Origin: Mesorhizobium amorphae CCNWGS0123
GTDB lineage: Bacteria > Pseudomonadota > Alphaproteobacteria > Rhizobiales > Rhizobiaceae
Direction of reading: 5' to 3'
Assembly (NCBI RefSeq): GCF_001686985.1
Contig: NZ_CP015318.1
Coordinates: 4,710,001-4,774,000 of the forward strand
DNA length: 64,000 bases
In this document: one piece after another, positions 6,564-14,508 of the stretch
Position numbering within the stretch: the first letter of the stretch is position 1
How the letters are laid out: each line of letters opens with the position of its first letter
Position numbers and translations under genes: made by a program
The notes under the pieces: model-generated
What the model was told of the DNA's origin: nothing
The model's database searches: none
What the model saw: the letters and a program-made list of their open reading frames with translations, nothing else

Positions 6564-8165
6564 ATGCACATCCTCACCACCACATCCGCCTCGCTCGACG
6601 ACCTTGCCGAGCCTGTCGATCTCCGGCAGACGCCGGCGGATATCGTGGCGCTGTCCTTCACCGACAGCGATCTCTCCGGACTGGCGGCGGCGTGGAAGGC
6701 GGATGCCGCGCGCCTGCCGTCGATGCGGCTCGCCGCACTTCGCGATTTGCGCCATCCGATGTCCGTCGATCTCTGGGTCGACAGCGTGGCACGACATGCC
6801 AGGGTGATCCTGGTGCGCATCCTCGGCGGCTATGACTGGTGGCGCTATGGCTGCGACCAGCTTGCCGCGATCGCCCGCGAGCGTGGCATCAAACTGGCGC
6901 TGCTGCCCGGCGAGAGCCACGACGAGGATCTGCGGCTGATCGAAGGTTCGACGCTGCCGCGCGAGGAGTTGGACGCCTTGCTCGGCTATTTCCGTGAGGG
7001 CGGGCCGGCGAATATGAGTGCGCTGGTGCGGAGGCTGGCGCGGCTGGCTGGGTCGGATGCGGCGGTTGCCGAGCCGGTTGCGGTGCCGAAGGCCGGCTAC
7101 TACGAGCCTGGACAGGGCGTCGTGGAGAAGCCTAACCTCTCGAATGTCGGCGCCGCCGTCATCCCCGTCCTGTTCTACCGCTCTATGCTGCTCGCCGCCG
7201 ACGTCGCGCCGATCGACGCACTTTTTGACGAGCTCCACCAGCGCGGCATGGTTCCCGTGCCGATCTTCGTCTCGAGCCTCAAGGACGCGGTTTCCCTCGC
7301 CTTTGTCGAGAATGCACTGGCAAACCTGAACTCCGCTGCCATCGTTACCGCCACAGCCTTCGCCTCCGGCGCCGAGCCCGGCATCGAAACCCTGTTCGAC
7401 CGCGCCGGCGTGCCGGTCTTCCAGGTCATCGTCGCCACCACCAGGCGCGACGTCTGGGAGAAAAACCAGCGCGGCCTGGCGCCCGCCGACCTTGCCATGC
7501 ATGTCGTGCTGCCCGAACTCGACGGCCGCATCCTGGCCGGCGCCATTTCCTTCAAAGGCGAAAGCGAGACCGATCCCGCTCTGGCCTTCCGCGCCTTCGC
7601 CAACCGGCCGGAGCCGGACCGCGTCGCGCAAGTTGCGAACCGCATCGAGGCGTTTATCCGCCTGCAGCGCGCGCCGCGCGAAGAGCGCAAGCTCGCCATC
7701 CTGATCCCCGACTATCCAAGCGCGCCCGGCCGCACCGGCTATGCGGTCGGCCTCGACGTGCCCTCCAGCGTGCTGGCCATGCTGCACGACCTGAGGGAAC
7801 AGGGCTACGCCGTTGAAGGGATTCCGCAATCGCCGCGCGAGTTGCTGGAGGCGCTGGAAGCGGGAGGCCATGGGCTCGACTTGGAGGATTACCTCGCCTT
7901 TTCGGAGATGCCCGAAGCCGCGCGCGAAGCGATGGAAGCAGCGTGGGGGAAAGCCAATAACGACCCTCACATCAAGGCGCGCCCCTCTGTCCTGCCGGAC
8001 ATCTCCCCCACTTGGGGGAGATTGGCAGCTCCATTGCCGGCTCTCTTCCTGCAACGTTTGAGATTGGCGAAAGCCGAGATGAGGGCCCAATCTCCCCCCA
8101 AGTGGGGGAGATGTCCAGCAGGACAGAGGGGGGCGCGACAGAACGCAAACCTTGGCGGTCGGTAG
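6564..8165 (+). CDS. cobN: CobN N-terminal part
   Basis: This frame encodes the first part of CobN (about 472 genuine residues) followed by about 60 residues read from the inserted repeat out of its usual frame, ending at TAG 8163-8165. The start MHILTTTSASLDDLAEPVDL is typical of CobN, and GGYDWWRYG near residue 93 is a conserved family motif. The start lies 17 bases after cobW. Alone, this fragment lacks most of the chelatase domain and would not be expected to be active. Confidence 0.8.
   Translation: MHILTTTSASLDDLAEPVDLRQTPADIVALSFTDSDLSGLAAAWKADAARLPSMRLAALRDLRHPMSVDLWVDSVARHARVILVRILGGYDWWRYGCDQLAAIARERGIKLALLPGESHDEDLRLIEGSTLPREELDALLGYFREGGPANMSALVRRLARLAGSDAAVAEPVAVPKAGYYEPGQGVVEKPNLSNVGAAVIPVLFYRSMLLAADVAPIDALFDELHQRGMVPVPIFVSSLKDAVSLAFVENALANLNSAAIVTATAFASGAEPGIETLFDRAGVPVFQVIVATTRRDVWEKNQRGLAPADLAMHVVLPELDGRILAGAISFKGESETDPALAFRAFANRPEPDRVAQVANRIEAFIRLQRAPREERKLAILIPDYPSAPGRTGYAVGLDVPSSVLAMLHDLREQGYAVEGIPQSPRELLEALEAGGHGLDLEDYLAFSEMPEAAREAMEAAWGKANNDPHIKARPSVLPDISPTWGRLAAPLPALFLQRLRLAKAEMRAQSPPKWGRCPAGQRGARQNANLGGR
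7978..8137 (+). repeat. palindromic repeat element, copy 1, inside cobN
   Basis: Left arm 7978-8024 and right arm 8087-8137 are near-perfect inverted repeats starting from a C-run followed by TCTGTCCTGCCGGACATCT. The arms differ by one substitution, a C-run of 4 versus 6, and a G-run of 5 (8014-8018) versus 6 (C at 8094-8099). The core contains a 13-base block (8062-8074) that is the exact reverse complement of 10824-10836 in copy 2, so the two copies lie in opposite orientation. The arms encode PSVLPDISPT and PISPQVGEMSSRTEGGA in the frames matching upstream and downstream cobN. Confidence 0.9.
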
Positions 8166-10096
8166 CCGAAAAACGCTTCCCCTTCCGCGCCGCCACCTTC
8201 GGCAAAGTCACCGTGGCGCTCGCTCCCGATCGCGGCCGTTCAGCCGACCGCCGCGCCGACTACCACGACCCGACACTCCCTCCGCGCCATGAACTGATCG
8301 CCTTCGGCCTGTGGCTGCGCAAATCGCTGGGCGTCCATGCCCTCATCCATGTCGGCGCCCACGGCACGCTGGAATGGCTGCCCGGCAAGACCGTCGCGCT
8401 CAGCGAGACCTGCTTTCCGGAAATCGTCACCGGCGCGCTGCCCGTCATCTACCCCTTCATCGTCTCCAACCCCGGCGAAGCGGCGCAAGCTAAGCGGCGC
8501 ATTGCCGCCGTCACGCTTGGCCATCTGCCGCCGCCGCTGGCCGGCGCCGGACTGGACGAGAACCAGCACAAGCTTGAACGCCTGGTCGACGAATATGCCC
8601 AGGCCGACGGGCTCGACCGCCGCCGCCGCGACCGGCTGGCCAAGCTGATCGTCGACACAGCGCAAAAGACCGGCCTCGCCTCCGAAGCCGGCGTTGCCAG
8701 GACCGACGCGCCCGACGAGGCGCTGCGCCGCATCGACGCCTGGCTCTGCGACCTCAAGGACTTCGCCATCAAGGACGGCTTGCATATCTACGGCCGTGCA
8801 CCGGACGACGAGCCCGATGCCATGCGCCGCCAAAGTGCCGAGGCCGAAAAGGCAGCGCTTCTCGCGGCGCTCGACGGCCGCCACATCAAGGCCGGGCCGG
8901 CCGGCGCGCCGTCGCGCGGCCGCTCCGACGTGCTGCCCACCGGCCGCAACCTGTTCACCTCGGACCCGCGCACCATGCCGACGCCGACTGCCTTTGATCT
9001 GGGCAGAGCCGCGGCCGAGGAAGTGGTGCGCAGCTACATGCAGTCGCATGGCGACTGGCCGCGCTCGCTGGTCATCGACCTCTGGGGTTCGGCGTCGCTG
9101 CGCACCGGCGGCGAGGAGATCGCGCAAGGCCTGGCGCTGATGGGCTGCCGGCCGCAGTGGGATGCCGGCACAGGCCGCGTCACCGGCATCGAGGTGCTGC
9201 CGCCGGCCTCGCTCGGCCGTCCGCGCGTCGATGTCACCTGGCGCATATCGGGCCTGTTCCGCGACATGTTCCCGACCCAGATCGCGCTGATCGACGCCGC
9301 GGCGAATGCCGTTGCCACCCGCGACGAGGAGGATTCGGAAAACCCGCTGGCGGCCAGGACCCGGACCGAGGGCAAGATCAGCCCGCGCATTTTCGGCACC
9401 TCGCCCGGCACCTACGGCGCCGGCGTCGAGGATCTCTTGTCGAGCGGCGACTGGGTGGCGCGCGAAGAAATCGGCCGCGCCTATCTCGACGCCACCTCGC
9501 ATGCCTATGGCGGCGCCGACGGCGAAGCGGTCTCCGCGCCCGGCGCCTTCGAGACCCGTATCGCCGAGGCCGACCTCCTCGTCCACACCGGCGACGACCC
9601 CGGCCGCGACATTTTGGAAGGCTCAGCCGATGTCGCCTTCATCGGCGGCTTTTCGGCGGCTCTTGCGGCCCTCGGCAGGAATGCCGACGTCATCGTGCTC
9701 GACACCACAGACCCGCAGAAACCGAAGCCGCGTTCGGTCGGCGAAGCTGTGTCGCGCGTCGTGCGCGCCCGCGCCGTCAACCCGCGCTTTATCGCCGGCC
9801 AGATGCGCCATGGCCCGCGCGGCGCCTCGGAATTCGCCGAGACCGTCGACCGGCTGGTCGGCTTTGCCGAAACCACCCAGGCCATTTCAGGCACGCTGAT
9901 CGAAGCCGTGCATGACGCCTATCTCGGCGACGCAGAAGTTCGCGCCTTCATCCTGCGCGAGAACCCGGCGGCGGCCAAAGTCATCGCCGAGCGCTTCCAG
10001 TCGGCGCGGCGGCGCGGTCTCTGGCATCCGCTGCGCAATTCGATCGACGACGATCTCGCCGCTTTGATCGCCGAAGCCCATGGGGTGGCGGCATGA
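8012..10096 (+). CDS. cobN: CobN C-terminal part
   Basis: This frame is open from 7961, and the first possible initiator is TTG at 8012 inside the inserted repeat. No convincing ribosome binding site precedes it. After repeat-derived sequence it encodes the conserved CobN core, including YHDPTLPPRHELIAFG, HVGAHGTLEWLPGK and later SPGTYGAGVEDL. The last codons overlap the cobG start by 4 bases (ATGA). It may be made only if the ribosome or polymerase shifts frame at the upstream G run, or by weak internal initiation. Confidence 0.75.
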   Translation: MGEIGSSIAGSLPATFEIGESRDEGPISPQVGEMSSRTEGGATERKPWRSVAEKRFPFRAATFGKVTVALAPDRGRSADRRADYHDPTLPPRHELIAFGLWLRKSLGVHALIHVGAHGTLEWLPGKTVALSETCFPEIVTGALPVIYPFIVSNPGEAAQAKRRIAAVTLGHLPPPLAGAGLDENQHKLERLVDEYAQADGLDRRRRDRLAKLIVDTAQKTGLASEAGVARTDAPDEALRRIDAWLCDLKDFAIKDGLHIYGRAPDDEPDAMRRQSAEAEKAALLAALDGRHIKAGPAGAPSRGRSDVLPTGRNLFTSDPRTMPTPTAFDLGRAAAEEVVRSYMQSHGDWPRSLVIDLWGSASLRTGGEEIAQGLALMGCRPQWDAGTGRVTGIEVLPPASLGRPRVDVTWRISGLFRDMFPTQIALIDAAANAVATRDEEDSENPLAARTRTEGKISPRIFGTSPGTYGAGVEDLLSSGDWVAREEIGRAYLDATSHAYGGADGEAVSAPGAFETRIAEADLLVHTGDDPGRDILEGSADVAFIGGFSAALAALGRNADVIVLDTTDPQKPKPRSVGEAVSRVVRARAVNPRFIAGQMRHGPRGASEFAETVDRLVGFAETTQAISGTLIEAVHDAYLGDAEVRAFILRENPAAAKVIAERFQSARRRGLWHPLRNSIDDDLAALIAEAHGVAA

Positions 10097-11610
10097 ACGC
10101 CTTCTCCCGCCGAGGCGCCTGCCCTGCGCTCAGCAAGCCGATGCAGACCGGCGACGGACTGCTGGTGCGGCTCAATCCGGTCGCTGGAGGACTTGCCCCG
10201 AAATCGTTGATCGGACTCGGCGAATCCGCCTTGCGGCACGGCAACGGCATCATGGAAGTCACCGCGCGCGGCAGTCTACAGATCCGGGGATTGACGCCGG
10301 AGAGCGCGCGGCTGCTGGCCGGAGAGGTCGATGCGCTCGGCATTGCCGTGCGCACCGGCGTGCCGATCGAGACCGGACCGCTGGCGGGGCTCGACCCGCA
10401 GGAAGTCGCCGACCCACGCCCGCTGGCGGAAAGCGTGCGTGCAGCGGTTGATCAAGCCGGGCTGGCGCAGCGGCTGGGGCCGAAGGTCTCGGTCGTTGTC
10501 GACGGCGGCGGGCAGTTGGCCATGGATGCGGTGACGGCCGATGTGCGGCTGATCGCGGTGCGGACCGGCGCTGACGTCCTGTGGGCTGTATCTGTTGCCG
10601 GTGACAACCAAAGCGCGATACCGCTTACAGCGGTCGATGAAGATGCCGCGCGCGACATTGCCGTTGCGGCGCTCAGAATGGTTGCCGAGAAGGGCCGCGA
10701 AGCCCATGCGAGGGATTTGTCGGAGAGGCAGTTGGCCTCGCTCGCAAGCTGGCACTCCGTCACGCCCCCCTCTGTCCTGCCGGACATCTCCCCCACGAGG
10801 GGGGAGATTGCGCTGTCATCACCGCTTTCGCCAATCACCACCGTTGCCCTGCCGCCTGTCGAACCTATTGAAGTGAGGGGGCCGGCGCCTGAGCTGCCAA
10901 TCTCCCCCCTCGTGGGGGAGATGTCCGGCAGGACAGAGGGGGGCGCGAAGGAACGCTTTCCGCTGACACATTCGGCCCGCTCGCCCGTCGGCGTCTTCGA
11001 CCTGGCCACAGCCGGCGTCGCCCTCGGCATAGGCCTGCCCTTCGGCAGCATGCCTGCAGAAAAGCTCATCGACCTCATACGACAGGCCCTCGCCCTAGGC
11101 ACCACCGAAATCCGCCTGGCGCCGGGCCGGGCACTTCTTTTCCTCGGCATGCCGCTATCCGCCTGCCCCTGGCTCCAGAACTCCGCCACCACCCTCGGCT
11201 TCGTCACAACCCCCGCCGACCCACGCACGCGCATCGCCGCTTGCCCCGGCACGCCGGCCTGCGCCTCCGGCCAAATAGTCACCCGCGACATCGCCGAGAC
11301 GGTCGCTTCGGAAACCGCCGACATCCTCGATGCCTCCCTCACCCTGCACATTTCCGGCTGTGCCAAGGGCTGCGCTCATCCGGGCAAAGCAGCGCTGACC
11401 TTGGTCGGTGACGAAAACGGAGCCGGACTTGTCGTGGACGCGACGGCAAAAGCTCTTCCTGCCGGATACAGGCCGGGCTATGACGCCGCGCGCGGTGTCA
11501 GTGGCGTTGCAGCGGCAATCCGCAAAGAACGACTTCGGGGCGAGACCGCCGCTGCCTGCCTGGCAAGGCTTGGCGCGGCCGGCATCGCAGAAGCTTACCG
11601 ACAGGAATGA
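10093..11610 (+). CDS. cobG: precorrin-3B synthase CobG with in-frame repeat insertion
   Basis: CobG is a nitrite/sulfite-reductase-like monooxygenase that uses an iron-sulfur cluster and oxygen to turn precorrin-3A into precorrin-3B, so it marks the aerobic B12 route. Cluster cysteines are visible in AACPGTPACASGQIV and SGCAKGCAHPGKA. The 505-residue frame is about 60 residues longer than expected because the repeat at 10763-10945 (183 bases, 61 codons) is translated in frame between the two halves. It begins 4 bases inside cobN and ends overlapping cobH. Whether the insert affects folding is unknown, but it falls in a linker-like position. Confidence 0.92.
   Translation: MNAFSRRGACPALSKPMQTGDGLLVRLNPVAGGLAPKSLIGLGESALRHGNGIMEVTARGSLQIRGLTPESARLLAGEVDALGIAVRTGVPIETGPLAGLDPQEVADPRPLAESVRAAVDQAGLAQRLGPKVSVVVDGGGQLAMDAVTADVRLIAVRTGADVLWAVSVAGDNQSAIPLTAVDEDAARDIAVAALRMVAEKGREAHARDLSERQLASLASWHSVTPPSVLPDISPTRGEIALSSPLSPITTVALPPVEPIEVRGPAPELPISPLVGEMSGRTEGGAKERFPLTHSARSPVGVFDLATAGVALGIGLPFGSMPAEKLIDLIRQALALGTTEIRLAPGRALLFLGMPLSACPWLQNSATTLGFVTTPADPRTRIAACPGTPACASGQIVTRDIAETVASETADILDASLTLHISGCAKGCAHPGKAALTLVGDENGAGLVVDATAKALPAGYRPGYDAARGVSGVAAAIRKERLRGETAAACLARLGAAGIAEAYRQE
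10763..10945 (+). repeat. palindromic repeat element, copy 2, inside cobG
   Basis: The element has perfect 48-base terminal inverted repeats (10763-10810 and 10898-10945) around an 87-base core. Each arm also contains a smaller palindrome around CTCCCCCACGAGGGGGGAG. Total length is 183 bases, a multiple of three, and it carries no stop in the cobG frame. The translated peptide begins PPSVLPDISPTRGEI and ends PISPLVGEMSGRTEGGA. Read on the opposite strand, the arms give the same peptide because of the symmetry. No transposase is encoded, so it would be mobilised in trans if mobile. Confidence 0.93.
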
Positions 11611-12245
11611 GCATGGCCGCCTACGACTACATCCACGACGGCACGGCGATCTACGAGCGCTCCTTCGCCATCATCCGCGCCGAAGCCGACCTGTCGCGCT
11701 TCTCGGAGGCAGAGGCCGATGTCGCGATCCGCATGATCCATGCCTGCGGCCAGGTCGAGGCCGCTCAGCATTTTGTCTTTTCCAGCGATTTCGTCACCGC
11801 CGCGCGCGCCGCCTTGGCTGCCGGAGCACCGATCTTCTGCGATGCCGAAATGGTCTCGCATGGCGTCACCCGCGCCCGGCTGCCGGCTGGCAACGAGGTG
11901 ATCTGCACGCTGCGCGACGCGCGCACCGCCGAAATCGCCAAAGCGATCGCCAACACCCGCTCGGCCGCCGCCATCGATCTGTGGGGCGAGCGCATGGCCG
12001 GTTCGGTCGTCGCCATCGGCAATGCGCCGACCGCGCTTTTCTACCTGCTGGAAAAGCTGCGCGACGGCGCGCCGAAGCCGGCGGCAATCATCGGCATGCC
12101 GGTCGGTTTCGTCGGTGCTGCCGAATCGAAGGACGCGCTGGCCGAGAACTCCTATGGCGTGCCTTACGCCATCGTGCGCGGCAGGCTGGGCGGCAGCGCC
12201 ATGACCGCCGCCGCGCTTAACGCATTGGCGAGGCCCGGCCTGTGA
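11607..12245 (+). CDS. cobH: precorrin-8X methylmutase CobH
   Basis: CobH moves the methyl group from C-11 to C-12, converting precorrin-8X to hydrogenobyrinic acid. The 212-residue length is standard. The family motif RMIHACGQVEAAQHFVFS contains the catalytic histidine, followed by IFCDAEMVSHGV and the later IGMPVGFVGAAESK. The start overlaps the cobG stop by 4 bases, and an ATG two codons later is an alternative. Next gene cobI overlaps the end by 4 bases. Confidence 0.97.
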   Translation: MSMAAYDYIHDGTAIYERSFAIIRAEADLSRFSEAEADVAIRMIHACGQVEAAQHFVFSSDFVTAARAALAAGAPIFCDAEMVSHGVTRARLPAGNEVICTLRDARTAEIAKAIANTRSAAAIDLWGERMAGSVVAIGNAPTALFYLLEKLRDGAPKPAAIIGMPVGFVGAAESKDALAENSYGVPYAIVRGRLGGSAMTAAALNALARPGL

Positions 12246-13000
12246 ACGCTTTTCCCAAAGGCCGTCTTGTCGGCGTCGGCACCGGTCCCGGCGACCCCGA
12301 ATTGTTGACGCTGAAGGCCGCGCGGGCATTGGCTGAGGCCGATGTCGTCGCCTACTTCGCCAAGCGCGGCAACAACAGCAATGCGCGCGCCATCGTCGAG
12401 GCGCGCTTCCGGCCGGACATGCTGGAACTGCCGCTGCTCTATCCGGTGACGACGGAGATCGACAAGGATCACGACGACTACCGCTCGCAGATCACCGAAT
12501 TCTACGAGCAATCGGCCGAGGCGGTCGCCGGGCATCTCGATGCCGGCAGGATGGTCGCGGTGTTGTCGGAAGGCGACCCGCTCTTCTACGGCTCCTACAT
12601 GCATCTGCATGTCCGGCTGGCGCACCGTTTCCCCACAGAAGTCATTCCCGGCGTCACCGCCATGTCCGGCTGCTGGTCCGCGACCGGCCTGCCGATCGTC
12701 CAGGGCGACGACGTGCTGACCGTGCTGCCGGGCACGATGAGCGAGTTCGAACTGACGCGCCGGCTGGCCGACACCGATGCCGCCGTCATCATGAAGGTCG
12801 GCCGCAACCTGCCCAAGATCAGGCGCGCGCTGCAGGCGACCGGCAAGTTGACGCGGGCCGTCTATGTCGAGCGCGGCACCATGCCGGGCAGCGTCTCGAT
12901 GCGGCTGGCCGACAAGCAGGACGACAAGGCGCCCTACTTCGCCATCGTTCTGGTGGCCGGTTGGTCGGCCCGGCCCGGCGCGGCGGGGGCCAAGCCATGA
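12242..13000 (+). CDS. cobI: precorrin-2 C20-methyltransferase CobI
   Basis: CobI uses S-adenosylmethionine to methylate precorrin-2 at C-20. The 252-residue protein has the tetrapyrrole methylase fold, with the N-terminal glycine-rich GVGTGPGDPELLTLKAARAL and the SAM-binding motif VLSEGDPLFYGSY near the middle. The start is GTG at 12242, overlapping the cobH stop. It is followed by cobJ with another 4-base overlap, showing tight translational coupling within this operon. Confidence 0.97.
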   Translation: MNAFPKGRLVGVGTGPGDPELLTLKAARALAEADVVAYFAKRGNNSNARAIVEARFRPDMLELPLLYPVTTEIDKDHDDYRSQITEFYEQSAEAVAGHLDAGRMVAVLSEGDPLFYGSYMHLHVRLAHRFPTEVIPGVTAMSGCWSATGLPIVQGDDVLTVLPGTMSEFELTRRLADTDAAVIMKVGRNLPKIRRALQATGKLTRAVYVERGTMPGSVSMRLADKQDDKAPYFAIVLVAGWSARPGAAGAKP

Positions 13001-13761
13001 GCGGCCGCCTCACCGTCATCGGCCTTGGGCCAGGCAATGCCGACCAGGTCACGCCCGAAGCGAGCCGCGCCGTGGCGGAAGCCAAATTCTTCTACGGCTA
13101 CAAGCCCTATCTCGACCGGCTCGAGCTGCGCCCGGACCAGACCCGCGTCGCCTCCGACAATCGCGAGGAGCTCGCCCGCTCCAAGGATGCTTTGATCAAA
13201 GCCGCCGAAGGCCATGATGTCGCCGTCGTCTCCGGCGGCGACCCCGGCGTCTTCGCCATGGCGGCGGCTGTCTGCGAGGCGATCGAGGCCGGCCCTGCCG
13301 AATGGCGCGCCGTCGACGTCGCCGTCGTGCCCGGCATCACTGCCATGCTCGCGGTGGCCGCCCGCATCGGCGCGCCGCTCGGCCATGATTTCTGCGCCAT
13401 CTCGCTGTCCGATAATCTGAAGCCGTGGGAATTGATCGAACTGCGTTTGCTGGCGGCAGCCGGCGCCGGCTTCGTCATCGCGCTCTACAACCCGATCAGC
13501 AAGGCGCGCCCCTGGCAGCTCGGCCGCGCCTTCGAATGCCTGACGGCCATCCTGCCCGGCACGACGCCGGTCATCTTCGGCCGCGCCGCCGGCCGGCCCG
13601 ACGAGCGCATCGAGGTTTTTCTGCTTGCCGACGCCGATGCGGAAAAGGCCGACATGGCGACCTGCATCATCATCGGCTCTCCGGAAACCAGGATCATCCG
13701 CCGCGGCGAGCGGCCGTCGCTGGTCTACACGCCGCGCTCCGCGACGGGCCCAGGAAAATGA
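12997..13761 (+). CDS. cobJ: precorrin-3B C17-methyltransferase CobJ
   Basis: CobJ methylates precorrin-3B at C-17 with ring contraction to give precorrin-4. The chosen ATG at 12997 overlaps the cobI stop and starts MSGRLTVIGLGPGNADQVTP, the expected first strand of the methylase fold; an in-frame upstream extension inside cobI is rejected. The motif VVSGGDPGVFAMA is the SAM-binding loop. The protein has 254 residues. Its 3' end overlaps the end of the convergent cobK gene by 37 bases. Confidence 0.96.
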   Translation: MSGRLTVIGLGPGNADQVTPEASRAVAEAKFFYGYKPYLDRLELRPDQTRVASDNREELARSKDALIKAAEGHDVAVVSGGDPGVFAMAAAVCEAIEAGPAEWRAVDVAVVPGITAMLAVAARIGAPLGHDFCAISLSDNLKPWELIELRLLAAAGAGFVIALYNPISKARPWQLGRAFECLTAILPGTTPVIFGRAAGRPDERIEVFLLADADAEKADMATCIIIGSPETRIIRRGERPSLVYTPRSATGPGK

Positions 13762-14507
13762 CCGACCAGAAAATGATCGACCATGTCGGCGAGCGCCTCG
13801 ACCGTTTCAGCCGACGGAACGTCCGGCAGCGCCGGCCTGCGCACCATGATCACCTCGATGCCAAGCGCTCGAGCCGCGGCGATCTTGCCGTAGGTCGCCT
13901 CGCCGCCGCTGTTCTTGGACACGATAACGTCGATGCCGTGCTCGACAAGCAGCGCGCGTTCGTCGGCTTCCCGAAACGGCCCGCGCGCCAGCAGATAGAT
14001 CGCATCGGGCACCGTAAGCTTCGGTTCGACCGGATCGACGCTGCGGATGAGATAGTGATGCTGCGGTGCTGCCTCGAAGGCGGCGACCTCTTGCCGGCCA
14101 AGCGCCAGGAAGGTCCTGCGCGACGCGGCTCCCAGGGCCTGCGCCGCATCGGCGACCTTATCGACCAGCGTCCAACGGTCACCCTCGACAGGCTCCCAGC
14201 CGGGACGCCTGAGTGCCATGATCGGCACGTCGGCTTGCCGCGCCGCTTGCGCCGCATTGGCGGAGATGCGCGCCGCATAGGGATGCGTGGCGTCGATCAG
14301 CAGATCCGTGCCGGCTTGCTTGAGATGCGCCGCCAGCCCGTGCGCACCACCGAACCCTCCCGTGCGGACAGGCACGCCTTGCGCGACAGGGCTCTCGGTG
14401 CGGCCCGCCAGCGACAGGGTAACCGAGAGATCGGCGCGAAGAGCCAGCTTTCCCGCCAACTGCCGGGCTTCGGTGGTTCCGCCGAGGATCAGAATGCGGT
14501 GGGTCAT
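13725..14507 (-). CDS. cobK: precorrin-6A reductase CobK
   Basis: CobK reduces precorrin-6A to dihydro-precorrin-6A with NADPH. The 260-residue frame starts MTHRILILGGTTEARQLAGKL, the expected nucleotide-binding start, with a second ATG one codon upstream at 14510. Other family segments are LLIDATHPYAARISANA and VSKNSGGEATYGKI. It is the only gene of the cluster on the minus strand, sitting between cobJ and cobL. Its start codon lies head to head with that of cobL, so its promoter must lie within the cobL coding region. Confidence 0.96.
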   Translation of the reverse strand: MTHRILILGGTTEARQLAGKLALRADLSVTLSLAGRTESPVAQGVPVRTGGFGGAHGLAAHLKQAGTDLLIDATHPYAARISANAAQAARQADVPIMALRRPGWEPVEGDRWTLVDKVADAAQALGAASRRTFLALGRQEVAAFEAAPQHHYLIRSVDPVEPKLTVPDAIYLLARGPFREADERALLVEHGIDVIVSKNSGGEATYGKIAAARALGIEVIMVRRPALPDVPSAETVEALADMVDHFLVGHFPGPVAERGV

Positions 14508-14508
14508 C

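Larger units (their letters stand above)
6564..10096 (+). pseudogene. cobN: cobN (cobaltochelatase large subunit), split by a one-base frame change inside a palindromic insertion
   Basis: CobN is the large ATP-dependent subunit that inserts cobalt into hydrogenobyrinic acid a,c-diamide together with CobS and CobT chelatase subunits. Family proteins are usually about 1200-1300 residues. Here the N-terminal part runs from 6564 in one frame and the C-terminal part runs to 10096 in another, with the change inside the repeat at 7978-8137. The flanking conserved segments (AAWGKANNDP before, FRAATFGKVTVALAPDRGR after) would be contiguous in a normal CobN. Adding one G to the five-G run at 8014-8018 would restore a continuous frame of about 1177 codons. 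It may be a real mutation, a base-calling error, or a frame corrected by slippage. Confidence 0.85.

Noticed and set aside
6441..8090. A 549-residue antisense frame over cobN
   Set aside because: No motifs and no start signal; it mirrors the cobN coding strand.
8012..8100. The TTG at 8012 as a natural start of a separate CobN half-gene
   Set aside because: It lies inside the inserted repeat without a ribosome binding site, so the simpler reading is a split cobN.
7972..8211. A short antisense frame over the cobN repeat
   Set aside because: It is explained by repeat symmetry and has no support as a gene.
10452..11366. A 304-residue antisense frame over cobG containing PPSVLPDISPT
   Set aside because: The peptide arises because the repeat is palindromic. 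The rest has no family match and cobG is clearly the real gene.
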